A DNA stretch of 64,000 bases from Selaginella moellendorffii (lineage: Eukaryota; Streptophyta; Lycopodiopsida; Selaginellales; Selaginellaceae). The notes under the pieces are model-generated. The model made no database searches. It was not told the origin of the DNA and was given only the letters and a program-made list of their open reading frames with translations. The stretch lies in NCBI RefSeq assembly GCF_000143415.4, contig NW_003314309.1, positions 1,305,408 through 1,369,407 of the forward strand, in the 5' to 3' direction. Positions within the stretch are counted from its first letter, which is position 1. Each line of letters starts with the position of its first letter. Of the stretch, positions 20,776-31,600 are shown piece by piece. The position numbers and the translations under genes are program-made.

Positions 20776-21096
20776 AGGAGGTGGCTGCAGAAATCAACCA
20801 AATGGCAGATGGAACGGTATATCAGAAGTCATTTGATCGGACAAACACCAGTCATCATTTATGGCATGTATATTGTCTAGCCAAGCACTATCTGCATCTC
20901 CATAATCTGCTCAACCGGATGGGTTCTTCGACCACTGAACATGAGCGTGGACGTATTAGAGAAGAGATGGCATTACTATTGGGTTTAAATCCTGATAGTG
21001 TGGAGAGTGATGAAATTCCAAGATTATTGTATAGGCGTTGGAGGCAAAAAATAACAGTCTGAGATGGCATGTATTTATTTAAAAATGTAACTTATT

Positions 21097-21118
21097 ATGG
21101 CATGGGGTTCCATGCCAT
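21097..21118. repeat. 22-bp palindrome just after the plus gene
   Basis: Arms ATGGCATGGGG and TTCCATGCCAT, 35 bp past the stop. A half copy (ATGGCATG) is at 21064 and another partial copy at 21389-21410, the last one in the window. Confidence 0.88.
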
Positions 21119-21465
21119 TGTATTAATATTAAAAGATAATTCTTTGAGAAGATTTGCATTATACTAGAAGTGTTACAGCATGTTATTGGAAGTCTACGAA
21201 GTTGTTTTATTAATAAGGGGAAGGTAAAGATTGAATGGGGACTTGGGCTCCACCTAGACTCGGAGCAACTGAGCCAATATTAAAAGGATGGAAAGAAATT
21301 GGACGACGATGACAAGGAGAAGAGAGAGGTGAAGCAGTGGCAGGGGGAGGAGAAGTGATTGAGTAGACATTTCCTTGTTTAAAATAAAATGGCATGTGCC
21401 TCAATGCAGTTGAATTTTGTTATATTTATATACTATATAAAGGTTTGGAAACCTTATTTTACAAG
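21119..21465. other. AT-rich spacer, right edge of the palindrome zone
   Basis: No gene seen. The last palindrome half-site is at 21389-21410; gypsy-derived sequence starts about 60-80 bp later. Confidence 0.45.
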
Positions 21466-21489
21466 TGGGATAATGACAATTCCCACTTT

Positions 21490-21990
21490 AACGAAATAGA
21501 GCTTATGCTGAGAACATTGCCAGTGCATTGCACAACCCAAAGGGCATCACTAGAAATTCAAAGCTTTCATACTTCATTTGATAAGTTGTCTTTTTGACTT
21601 TAGGTTAATTCTTGAGAAGTATTTTGCCTTTCCCAACCTAATGAAAAAATCCTCAATCTTTCATAAAGGGTATTTGTTCTTCTTTGTATACTTGTTGAGT
21701 AATTGGTAGTCTATGCACATGCATATAGAGCCATCTTTTTTTTTCACAAATAACACTAACACACTATATGACAACTTACTCAATCTAACATATCCTTTAT
21801 CCACCAACTTCTCAAGTTGGCACTTGAGATCCTTAAGTTCTTTTTCGTTTAATCAATAAGGGGGACAAACCACTGCCTTAGCACTCTTGACTAGCTTGAT
21901 ATTATGTTCTATTGGTCGGGTTGTAAGCCATAAATTTTTCCTTTCCAATTTGCCAGCTTACCTTATATATTTGACCAACACTGCTTTGGC
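21490..21990 (-). mobile_element. Gypsy reverse transcriptase fragment
   Basis: Similar to 25470-25690, for example the GCCAGTGCAT-x-GC-x-CAAAGGGCATCACTAGAAA block and the CAAAGGGTA-TT-TTCTTCTTTGTATACTTGT block. That region is the RT palm upstream of the YIDN motif in the chromovirus copy. Continuing past 21,700 it also matches the RT region further upstream, absent from the other copy. Frames are broken. Confidence 0.7.
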
Positions 21991-22019
21991 TTTAGCTAAG
22001 TCCAATCGCTAAGGTTCCC

Positions 22020-22960
22020 ACCAATTGTACCAGCTCCTACCTGGTCTTACTTGGTCTCAGCTACTCATTACACGAGCAACGGAGCATTAGCCACCCATCC
22101 ACGGATTCCCAAATCTCTCCCAATCCCCCTTTCCGGGCTAAACTAGACTTAAGGTTCGGCTACACTCCCCGCAGGCACAAGCAGCTAAGCACACCAAGCC
22201 TCTAGGTTTCTAACATCCCTTGGTACCACAGGACTTCATCATGGGACCCTCTAAATCCAAATTCTTGGGTGCAACACATGCTTTGGGACGTCGGGGTGAA
22301 ACACCGTGGCCTAACAGCCCGGTATGGGTACCCCCCACTTCCATCCCAAAGGGAAGGCCCAAGCCCCTAGGAAGGGCGAGGACCAATGAGCCGCAAAGTA
22401 CTCAAGTGGGGCACCACTTCACATGAGCCGGGAGCACCGCAGTCAGTTTCCCTTTCGAGAGTGGGAGTTGCTCTTGAGCACTTCCTTGGGTGGCCCCTCC
22501 GGCACCACCCAAGTCCATGCTCACTCCCACCCAAGGCCCCTCGGCCCCAGTCTCAACCTCAAGTTAGTTTGGAAGCACTACTGGAGAGTTCCTTCAAAAC
22601 TGGTTCCTGAACCTCACTATCCCTACTATACTTTTAGAACCCCCTACAATTCGATACCCACATCAAACATCTCTTTTTAATTCTACAACTTGTTGACCAT
22701 GTCTCCGGAGGCATCCCCCCACTTAGCGGTGTGCCTAAGTTAGCCTCCCCGGCCAAGAGCCCATGACAACGGAATATAGGTGTCCCTATACCCCTCACCT
22801 CACCACGCCCTAGTATGGGGGTGGGACTTGAACCCAACCTTGCTTTACTAAGGGGTTGGGACTCGAACCCAACCTCCGTAGAATACGTCTATGGATTTGA
22901 CATCCCCGTGGGGAGTCAGGTGTAGTTCTCTACGCCTAGTTGACATAGTTAACCCATGCT
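22020..22960 (-). mobile_element. Relic related to the LARD internal region
   Basis: Read on the minus strand, 22940-22700 matches the internal region of the complete LARD at about 31085-31320: two GGTTCRAGTCC boxes, ACTAGGGCGTGGTGA, a GGACAC-CT-TATATTC stretch, GGCTCTTGGC-GGGGA and GCACACCGC-AAGTG-GGGGATGCC. It also holds CCCTACTATACTTTT-GAACCCC (22623-22646), a motif shared with LTRs in the window. No coding potential. Confidence 0.55.
22824..22869 (-). promoter_or_regulatory. Two tRNA-type B-box motifs
   Basis: The minus strand has GGTTCAAGTCC (22834-22824) and GGTTCGAGTCC (22869-22859). Both fit the RNA polymerase III B-box GGTTCRANYCC, and the spacing resembles the pair in the LARD at 31153 and 31181. 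No A-box or tRNA fold was found. Confidence 0.45.
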
Positions 22961-23030
22961 AATTAGCTTACCTTCAGTGCGCCTTCAGGTCCCAACATAT
23001 GCCATTGCTCGACTTCACAAATGGATGCTT

Positions 23031-23429
23031 CTAATTGAACTTTGTATAAGTATATAGAGTTCTGCCTTGCAGAAATTCCTCCACTAGATCTTGCACATTC
23101 CCTAGGTTCTCCTCCAGTTCCCATGTTGCTTTGCAGTGTGGAAATCCTTTCCACTTCACATGGAACTCTCTCACCTCGTGTCCTTGTCGCTTGCTCTTGC
23201 GCGCATTGAGGATGGCCTCCACTTCATATTCCTCTTCTCTTTGGATAACCTTAGGTAAATGTCTCACTTGGTCCTTGCGAAGTGGATCCTTAAAGTACGG
23301 CTTGAGTAAGTTCACATGGAACACTAGGTGCATCTTCCCTATCTCTCGAGGAAGTCGGAGGTAGTAAGCCACTTTATCGATTTGTGCCTCAATCTCATAA
23401 AGCCCTGTGAACTTGCTTAAGGAACTCAA
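23031..23429 (-). pseudogene. Integrase C-terminus with chromodomain
   Basis: The reading passes from the GPY/F-type region (AYYLRLPREIGKMHLVFHVN, a conserved gypsy integrase tail) into a chromodomain. The latter shows YEVEAILNARKS, then VKWKGFPHCKATWELEENL, with the aromatic cage-type residues Y, W and W. Chromoviruses use such domains to target heterochromatin. Confidence 0.88.
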
Positions 23430-23537
23430 GATCAGTTCATTTCCAGGAATACATGCATCTTACCTTTGGGTTAACTTCCGGCTGATCCTACTTGGTAGCC
23501 TTAGGTTCTTGATGTTCAGCCACACCTTCTCCCCAAG

Positions 23538-23879
23538 TTAGAACTCTACGCCCCAACGCTTCTGGTTCGCATACTTGGTTTGCCTGTGTTGAGCCCGTTC
23601 CAAGGAATCCCTCACTAAATTCCAAATGTTGAGTCTTTCCACCGTGAATGCCTCCACTGCGGATAACTCTCCATGATACTCGGCCATGTTGAATTCCACA
23701 GGACCTTCAATAGCTCGCCCATTGATGACTTCCCATGGACTCACCCCGATACTCGAGTATGGTGAGATGTTATAGCACATTTCTGCAAGGCCCAAATGAC
23801 TTACCCAATCAGTCTGGTCTCCAGAGATATAAGATTGCAGATAATCCTCCAGCTGCCTTTCCATTTCTCCATCTGTCAA
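23538..23879 (-). pseudogene. Integrase C-terminal half
   Basis: Contains ERQLEDYLQSYISGDQTDWV then LGLAEMCYNISPYSSIGVSP, the typical segment after the integrase catalytic Glu (YL..Y....DWv..L..AE..YN...H.s.g.SPFE). The conserved TNGQTE part lies upstream in a damaged frame. Confidence 0.85.
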
Positions 23880-23923
23880 GAAGTGTTAGTGCCATCCAAC
23901 TTGACTTAATACCCAATACCTGT

Positions 23924-24268
23924 CTATGGGTGATAGGCTGTGTTGAATTTCAACTTGGTGCGATATTGTTCCAGGAGAGTTCTCCAAAACCTGCTGGTAA
24001 AGATCTTATCTTGATCCAAGATTATCTCCTTTGGCCTTCCCCACACTCGAACCACTTGTTTGAAGAACAACTTCACCACACCTTCCGCATCCACTTCCGT
24101 AGTGGTGGGTATAAAATGTGCCATCTTCGAAAATTGGTCCACCACCACGAATATCGCATCAAACCCCTCACTTGAGGGGAGTCCCATGATGATGTCCATC
24201 ATAAGACATTTCCACAGACGATCTGGAATTGGGATGCTTTGTAACAAGCCCCCACTAGCCTTAGTCAC
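23924..24268 (-). pseudogene. Integrase catalytic core
   Basis: MDIIMGLPSSEGFDAIFVVV then DQFSKMAHFIPTT and later FTSRFWRTLLEQYRTKLKFN are hallmarks of gypsy integrase (D-x-I...FVDRxSKxxHF...F). The first catalytic Asp is present; the second stands in IILDQDKIF, where the family usually reads SDRDxxF. Confidence 0.88.
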
Positions 24269-24529
24269 AGCTTTGACCTGCTAACATGTTGGACATGTCT
24301 TTATATAGTCTTGGACGTCCTTAGCCATATTTGGCCAGTGATACTTCCTCTTGAGTAAGCCCATCGTTTTAGGCACTCTGCCGTGTCCTGCAAGAGGTCC
24401 ATCATAACACTCTTCTAAGGCTACCTTCCTTAGTTCCCCTTTTCAAACATATACCCTCGTTTGTTTGTAATAGATGAGTCTATAACTCATTTTTTCTTCC
24501 GTTGGCAGCTCACCTTTCTGATGAGCTTC

Positions 24530-25174
24530 CTACGCCTCTAGATTCCTCAGCAACACTTCTTGTGCTAGACCATCATTCTCATATGCTGTCCACATATCAT
24601 CCCAAAAGGTTGTTGTCATGCTGGATATCACCAACTTCAAACTCGCTTTTCGACTTAGAGCATCCACCACGATGTTGCTCTTCCTAGGTTTGTACAGAAT
24701 CTCACAATCAAACTCGGCCAAAGCATTGGCCCACTGACCCTGTTTCCCCCTCATGTTGGGTTGTGACAAGAAGTGTTTCATTGCCACATTGTTTGTGTAA
24801 ACTTTGAAGTGTCTCCCAAGGTAGTGTCTCCACTCCTTGAGTGCCTTGACCACCGCAAATAATTCCTTCTCGTGGGCAAGCCACTTCTGTTGAGTCTTGT
24901 TCAACTTTTTCGAGAAGAACGCTACTAGATGGTTGTCTTGCTTCAACACTACACCCAACACAAAGTCCGAAGCATCTATTTCTACTTCAAAGTCCTTACC
25001 AAAATCTGGTAATGCCAACACGGGAGCCTTCCTCAATTTCCCTTTGAGGTGGACAAATGCCGCCTCGCATTCCACTGTCCATACCATCTTCCCTTTACCC
25101 GTTTGGTCCGTTAAAGGCAGGGCTACTCTCGAATAGTGTTTGATAAACTTTCGGTAGTAGTTGCATAGCCCCAA
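24530..25174 (-). pseudogene. RT connection and RNase H
   Basis: GLCNYYRKFIKHYSRVALPL leads into the DASDFVLGVVL block, FFSKKLNKTQQ, EKELFAVVKALKEWRHYLG and a VDALSRKA end. The first RNase H Asp is intact; a later TDH-type acid reads TNN, so catalysis is doubtful. The open stretch of 214 codons is the longest pol piece here. Confidence 0.9.
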
Positions 25175-25179
25175 GAATG

Positions 25180-25690
25180 CCCTTAACTCGCGTACATTCG
25201 ATGGTCGTTCCCATTTTTGGATCGCTTAGACCTTCTCAAGGTCCACCTTGAGCCTGTCCTTGCCCACCACATGCTCGAGAAACTTTACCTCTTGCTGAGC
25301 AAAGTCACATTTGCTCTCTTTAGCATACAACTAGTGTTCCCTTAGTTTCTCAAACACCTTCGTCAAGTGTTTGGCATGCTCCTCTAGCATCTTGCTATAG
25401 ATCAGGATGTTGTCAATATAGACAACCATGAAGTGATCCAGATAGGGTACAAAGATGTGGTTCATCAATGCCGAAAACTTTGCCAGTGCATAGCCCGAAG
25501 GGCATCACCAGAAACTCAAAACTCCCATACCTTGTTCGATAGGTTGTCTTCTTGATATCTTCCTTCGCTACCCTAATCCTAACTTTAGGTCAATCCTCGA
25601 AAAGTATTTTGCTTTTCCCAACCTATCGAATAAGTCCTCAATCCTTGGCAAAGGGTACTTATTCTTCTTTGTATACTTGTCCCTTTTATG
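25180..25690 (-). pseudogene. Reverse transcriptase palm fragment
   Basis: The minus strand gives VVYIDNILIYSKMLEEHAKHL, then KLREH-LYAKES, matching the gypsy YVDDILVYS...EHxxHLxxVFxxLRxxxLYAK motif with DD changed to DN. Breaks off at about 25690. Confidence 0.8.
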
Positions 25691-25699
25691 CTAGTGGAG

Positions 25700-26200
25700 T
25701 TAATTGAGCATTTCAAGTGTCTTTAGATTAGACGAGTATAAGGGCAGAATTCCTACGTACTATTAGCTAAACACACTTAGCCTGGTAAGGAGTTCCCATC
25801 TTGTTATGTCTTGCACTGGCTAGTGACAAGAACCCCTACATATTAAGACCAGTCCCTTAATATTGCCAAATGATAACTTACCATATCTGCCAAACATCCT
25901 CGTTATCATGCCTTATGTGTTGGTCTTGTTTAGTCCTAATTTATGGAAAGTGTCTAGATTTACTAATTTGGCATATCTATGGAATGTAAAGATTGTCCTA
26001 AACACAATGGTGTGGGTCATGTATTCAAATTCACAATCTAATGTCATTCCATATTTAATAAGTTTTCATGTTTGTCCCAGAGACTAACTTTTGGTACCAA
26101 GGATGACTAAGGGTGAAAGCCCAAAGCATGCATTCCTCAAAAGGGGGGTTGTGGGGGTTCTAAATGTATAGTAGGGATAGTGGGTAGGTCAGGTATGGTT
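25700..26200 (+). mobile_element. LTR-like fragment, copy 2 of 3
   Basis: Related to 7180-7770 and, in reverse, to 34600-35487. It ends with GGGGGTTGTGGGGGTTCTAA and ATGTATAGTAGGGATAGTGG; the second motif also occurs in reverse at 22615-22646. No coding sequence. Confidence 0.6.
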
Positions 26201-26871
26201 AACCAACCTGCTTGTATGCTTAGGTTTAAGCCTAAGTTCCATACCATGCTAATTAATAGAGTACCCATATTTTCATGTTAGGCTGCTAAACTAGCATTAA
26301 ACTCTATTTAGCTCCATTTTGCATTTTGGTCCTGGCATTGGGATGTTGGATACTATAGGATTATTCTTATGTGGCTCTGTGCTTCTGTCCTTTCACTCCT
26401 TGAGTTGAATGCTTAGGAGTTGCTCTATGTTTTAGTTCCTTCACTCCTTGGCTCCATGCTTATTAAACAAGTATATAACTTAATGAAGTGAGTTTAGTGT
26501 TTGGGTCTTATGAAGCAAGTTGAAGAGTGGTTGTTAGTTGCTTTACAACTAGTGATTGCTTATAGACTTTGTTAAGGACTTTAACATTTGCTTTGTTTGA
26601 TGATGATTTAGCAATGGTGGGCTTACTTTACCAAATGGTGTTGCAAACATTAAACTTACGTAGTTTTTCCATGTTAGCGTGTCAACTCTACCTTTATCGA
26701 TATTATTTGATTGTGTTTAGTTTGTAGTGTTGGATTACATTGAGTCTTGGATGTGGTGATTCACTCCTTAATGATGTGTTATATATAGCTGAGTATTATT
26801 GAAGGATTAGTCTCAGATGCTAAGTATAATATCTTCAACCTTGGTTAGTTTAGTTGCTAAAAAGTTTTGAG
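26201..26871. other. AT-rich repeat-derived spacer
   Basis: Part (26210-26420) is the reverse of 34700-34950, for example AGGCTTAAACC and CTCCATTTTGCA-type blocks. No gene. Confidence 0.5.
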
Positions 26872-26876
26872 TGGTG
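26872..26876 (+). repeat. Target-site duplication TGGTG, left
   Basis: TGGTG precedes the 5' LTR and recurs at 34346-34350. Confidence 0.92.
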
Positions 26877-28614
26877 TGTGAGAAACAAAATCCCTAGGCC
26901 CCATAGTGGAGCCAAAAGGGTGCCACATGGTAGTGGCCAAATCGAAAGCCAAACAAGTGTAACGATAGAAGTAAGAGCTCGTAGCAAATCCCAGAAACAA
27001 TAGACCTCCAATGAGAAGTTTGGACTAAAAAGCTCCGACTTGAAAAGGTCGGGAGTGGGAGTGGAACTCCCAACGAAGTGCTTGAGGAACGAGCACAAAG
27101 CGAGCAATAAGCGAGGCTCCAAAAGGGGACCCAAAAGGACCAACACATGACACGTGGAAGTGTTCGAGATGGACCCGAGTTGGGGTCCGAAGTGGAGTCC
27201 GAAGTGGAGTCCGAAGTGGAGTCCGAGACGGAGTCCGAGGTGGACCTGAGATGGACCCGAGGTGGAGTCCGAGATGGAGTCCGAGATGGACCCAAGATGG
27301 AGTCCGAGATAGAGTCCGAGATGGACCCGAGATAGAGTCCGAGATGGACCTGAGATGGAGTCTGAGATGGACCCGAGATGGAGTCCGAGATGGACCCGAG
27401 ATGGAGTCCGAGATGGACCCGAGATGGAGTCCGAGGTGGAGTCCGAGATGGACCCGAGATGGAGTCCAAAGTCGAGACTGAGACCGGGACCGAGACCGAG
27501 ACCGAGATCGGGACCAAGACCGAGACCGAGGCCGAGGCCGAGACCAAGCCCGAGTCCGAGTCCGAGTCCGAGTCCGAGCTCGAGTCCGAGTCCGAGTCCA
27601 AATCCGAATTCGAGTCTGAGAAGGTGAAAGCCCAAAGCGTTCGTCTCCCAGACCCTGGGGGGTTTGGTGAGCTCCAAAAGTATAGTAGGGGGAGGACTAC
27701 AGTGGAGCCAGTTTGGCCAGGAAAGGCCAGTTTGGCCCAGGAAGGCCGGACCCAGTGTTGGGTGATGAGCTGCCCATTGGGAAGTCCAAGACTAGAGTGA
27801 ACACGGACCGACAAGCGGGGTAGCTTGGTGAAGTGTTCAAGAGCCGGCTCTAGTTCCCCCGGAAGATCGACTGGCCGATGCTCCCAGTCCAAGTGTGGGT
27901 GGCACTACCTACTTGGATACCTATCGTGGCTCAACAGAACCTCCCTCTAAGCCCATGGCTAGAGCACCTAAAGGCGAAAGGCGAGGAGAGTACCCATGAG
28001 GCTTGCGTAAGGCCATGGTGTTTCGAAATGTTGTCCCAAAGTCCCAAACGATGAAATGGAAGAGGAGTAGGCCTCTAATGCAGTGACCAAGGATACGGTC
28101 ACATGGTGAGGAAGTCCCAAAGGATAGTGGGACTTAGTGGTCAGGCCTGCGGGCCTTGATCTAGTGGCAGTGTTGGCGAACACGGCCATAGACTAAAAGG
28201 GACTTGGTGGGGACTGGAAAAGAGTTGTCGGGGAAGGCTATTCCCCATGTCTGCGGGCATCCTAAGGATGCTAAGGAGTAGATCTAGGATGATCGCTCAT
28301 GGACAGATGGCCCAGTCTTTGAGAGATAGGATTATGATGCAGGTGGCGTTAGACCACTGGTGTGACCAAGGTGAATGGGCATGGCCTAGCGTAATGGGCT
28401 GGTATGTCGGTGGTACCTTGGGGTGTCGGTCATGGGATCGGACACGTGGAGCACTTGGACCAAGTGCAAAGGTTGAGTGGCATGGATGCCATTCTCAGGG
28501 CTGGCAAGCCCCAAGTCCTAACTGGGACTTATGGAGGTTGTGAATGAGACTCTTCCAAGTGGTCAGAGGTGCAGTTAAGTGACTAAAGTAAAATGGAAAA
28601 ATTAGTCGCTTACA
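26877..28614 (+). repeat. 5' LTR
   Basis: TGTGAGAAAC...GTCGCTTACA, 1,738 bp. It holds an insertion of about 50-60 bp (around 26962-27020) that is missing from the 3' LTR and from the solo LTR, plus the GAGTCC/GAGATGGACCC minisatellite (27165-27625) and two copies of the 19-bp repeat. ACACGTGG near 28442 contains a CACGTG (G-box) core. Confidence 0.93.
27165..27625 (+). repeat. LTR-internal minisatellite
   Basis: Same nested 6- to 18-bp units as at 4345-4860. The antisense open frame over it is an artefact of the 6-bp period. Confidence 0.9.
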
Positions 28615-28617
28615 ACT

Positions 28618-28629
28618 TGGTATCAGAGC
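28618..28629 (+). promoter_or_regulatory. Primer-binding site (initiator Met tRNA)
   Basis: TGGTATCAGAGC begins 3 bp after the 5' LTR. It is the complement of the 3' end of plant initiator tRNA-Met and the standard primer site of plant LTR elements. Confidence 0.95.
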
Positions 28630-31600
28630 TGTTCCTTAGTCCGACTTTTATTGGTGCTCAAGTATATCACCATTGATGTTGGCATCGGAAGGTCCTAGGA
28701 GTGGGCCTGTCCTTGAGGAGTATCATGTCGAGAGGACATGGCTCTCCACTCAAGTTCACGCGTGAACTTGGGCACAATGTGGTGGATAGAAAAGGGCCAA
28801 TAATGGAACGACTTTGGGATCTTGGGAACAGTATAAGGGTTTCCTCAGAGAGCTAAGGATGTGATCCAGATGAACGTTTGACGCAGCAAACGGGCTAATG
28901 TAGTTGTGGTAAACAATTATAGTTGGGATCACGGGGAAGATGTAAACTCCAAAACAATAAAGGAGTCACAAAATTACCCTCATATAGTTGAGGCTAGTGC
29001 TCATAACTTTGAGACATGAATTGATGACCATGGGAGGTCAAATACGGAAGAGGACACAAGTCCTTGAAATGGTAGTCGGGGCTACCTCTAATAAATGCTG
29101 GAACAACCCAGGAGTTGGGGGTGTACTCAGAGGATGAGTTGGTATTCTCATCACATAGACAAGTGGTCCTAAGGGGCAAAAGGTTGCCCCAAGAGAACAA
29201 ATCAAGTGTCGGAGTAACACTTGCAAAGATGGTCCTTGTGAGCAAGACCTGAATACAAGAAGTTGTATTCCAGTGAGTTGACACCTCGAAAACTAAGACC
29301 TCTCAGGTCGTTGGATTAGCAAAGTCTAAAATGCTGGATGACTCAAGTGGAGTCAGGAAATAGTCCTAAGGGATTGGTTGAAGCATTTGGACGGAGGTGT
29401 ATGGTGCCCCATGAGGTATGGGGAGGATCATAAGATCCAAGTATGAGAACAGTGAGTATCTCATTGATGGCAGAATGTGCCATATTAAAGTCGTGGGAAA
29501 GATGTTCCCAGAAGAAAACAACTTTGGCCCAGAGTTGGGTGCAAACACTATGGTGCAGTGCTAACGGATAGTTAGCATGAGGAACAACTATATTGGTCTC
29601 GGCAAAAGACCTAAACACTAATAAGTAGTGTTATAAGGATAGGCTCGTGGAGCCGATGGTGTGGAGACGGTGCCAAGGCATGCTGCCTTGAGGTCAAGTT
29701 GGCGGGTTCATGAAAACCCCGTCCAAAGGAATCCCAATGGAAATGGGAATGGCATAGCTTAAGCTAGAAAGCATGCGGTTAGAGTGTGGTGATCCAGATA
29801 ATGATAGAGGTGTGGAAACACTAGCAATGAGTTGTAGGACTTGACAACTATGAAACAATTAAGCAAAAGGTGCAAAATAATTCGTTAAACGGGTAGAAGG
29901 CAACTACCTAAGACTTCTTATTGGGATAAAGAAGTTAGATATACCCTTATGAGGGATAAATTGCTTATGCTGCGAAATAGTAGGTCAATGTCGTAAAGGG
30001 AATGCTCATTGCCAAAGAAGCCATCATTGGGACACCCAAGCACTCTAGAACACTAAAAGGTGGTGTTTGGTGTCATGAAGGCAATGGATAATGCCCAAGG
30101 GACAAAGTCCCTAGCTAATGAAGGATAGGAGGTGCTATCCAAATGTCCAAGGTTGTGGAGACGGGAGAAGTCTGTCTACCCAAATTGGACAAAGCCAAAG
30201 AAGGATTTTGGCAAGGCTAGTGATGGGCATATAAAGACCCATAAGTAGCAACGATAATCCCAGTGTGTGGGATTACAAGGTGAGTATACCCAATTGAGGA
30301 ACCACTCCCTAGGCTGTCGGGTAGGTTCATCCCTATGAATACTTGCCAAGGCATGATAGAAAGTGCAAAGGTATCCTCCAAGTCTGGAGGAGAATGACCG
30401 AAGGAAAAGTGTGAAGCCAAAAGCAAATAGTAAAGGGATAGAACCGAACCATAGGAATTGACAGGCATGACCAAGGGTGGTTATGCAAGTTGGGAGTGGA
30501 TAATCAAGTGGGCACTCAAGCATGTTGTTACTAGCAACCGGGATGCCATAGAGAGTCAAAAACATGGGATTGTCCATGTTAGACTATATGGCAATTGGAA
30601 AGCTTGCGAAAGGAGAGGCTTTAGCAAGCTAAAGGGACAGAGTTCCTTCGAAAGGTTCCCAAAGACAATTCTAGGTAGCTAGATACCTAGAAAGCCAAGT
30701 GTAAATGGTTCATAGAATGCGCAAAATCAAAGTGGTGCAGCAGAAGTGTGGTCTTGAAGCTTGCGATGAGGCGAGGCTATCAAGGTTGGGGAAGTAGTTC
30801 CCGAGTGTTCAAAGAGAGGGCTTTGAACGAAAGTCAATGATTGAGGACTTTCACGCTTATGCATGAACCATGTTACGATGGCCGAATAACTTGCTAAGTG
30901 AGATTGGCAAGCTGGGGGAACGAATACCCTAGTTGAAGGAGCCAACTTCAAAGGGGTGGCCCATGGGGCCAAGCATGGAGGAGTCCATGCATGATCACAA
31001 ACTTGTCAAGTGAGAGGACTTGGCAATGCGGAGGAACTAGGTTCCTAAGTTGTGATCTGTAGCACGCTTTAAATATAAGTTGGTGCACCGGTGTGGGGAG
31101 TCACACCAGGCATCCGATGTGATGCTGTCCGTAGATGCATATACGGAGGTTGGGTTCGAGTCCCGACCCTCTAGTGCTTGGGTTCGAGTCCCAACTTACT
31201 AGAGCGTGGTGATGGTTTGGAATATGAGGACACTCATATTTCGGTGGTCATGGACTCTCAGTGGGGAGACTGGTTTGGACACACCGCCAAGCGAGGGATG
31301 CCTCGGAGTTGTGATGCACGGTTAGATTGCTTAGTGTGAAAGCTCGGCATATCTAACTTGAACACTTTGGTGCAAGTGGCACCAAGGACGTGGTGAGTGA
31401 GATGGGGACACCTAATCTCAGTTGCTATGAACCCTTGGCTGTAAGGGCTGGCTTGGGTGCACCGCCAAGTGTGGGGGATGCCCCCGGGGTTATGGTCAAC
31501 AACTTGAAGGTCTAGAAGACCAAATACCTCTTGGCAACTCTGTTAAGACTAGGTGATCTTATGGCCAAATAAGGACAAGGTCCTTGGTTGGCTAAGGAAT

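Larger units (their letters stand above)
15441..21062 (+). pseudogene. Multi-exon gene: novel N-terminal region, acidic linker, C-terminal FCP1/HAD phosphatase domain; three in-frame stops
   Basis: Model: ATG 15441, intron 15444-15682, long exon to 18239 (optional 54-nt in-frame intron 16862-16915), then exons 18290-18376, 18415-18504, 18554-18679, 18740-19291, 19349-19363, 19413-19520, 19568-20152 and 20200-21062. From 18240 on, every intron is in phase 1 and every internal exon is a multiple of three, including a 15-nt microexon, which strongly supports the model. The long exon is cut by TAG at 17483 and 17684, and exon 18554-18679 by TGA at 18622, with coding-like sequence continuing after each. 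The protein has a novel N-terminal half, Lys/Ser-rich linkers, an Asp/Glu tract near 19080-19240, a Pro/Ala-rich stretch, then a HAD domain. The ATG is tentative. Palindromes sit in four of its introns (including the optional 54-nt one) and one exon. Either a decayed gene or one using readthrough. Confidence 0.6.
22965..25690 (-). mobile_element. Chromovirus (Ty3/gypsy) pol remnant with chromodomain
   Basis: Minus-strand order: reverse transcriptase (25690-25180), RNase H (25174-24530), integrase core (24268-23924), integrase C-terminal part (23879-23538 and 23429-23300), chromodomain (about 23290-23031). It is the best preserved retroelement in the window but has stops and frameshifts between all blocks, and the RT motif reads YIDNILIYS instead of YIDD. 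Gag and protease are not found. Confidence 0.88.

Noticed and set aside
8330-21410. CRISPR array
   Set aside because: Palindromes are irregularly spaced from about 50 bp to over 1 kb, lie in introns and exons, and the genome is eukaryotic.
26850-27892. Antisense ORFs of 275-332 aa in the complete element's 5' LTR
   Set aside because: Same repeat artefact as above; present in all three LTRs and not a conserved protein.
22824-31191. tRNA genes from the B-box motifs
   Set aside because: No A-box, anticodon arm or cloverleaf could be found around any of the four boxes.
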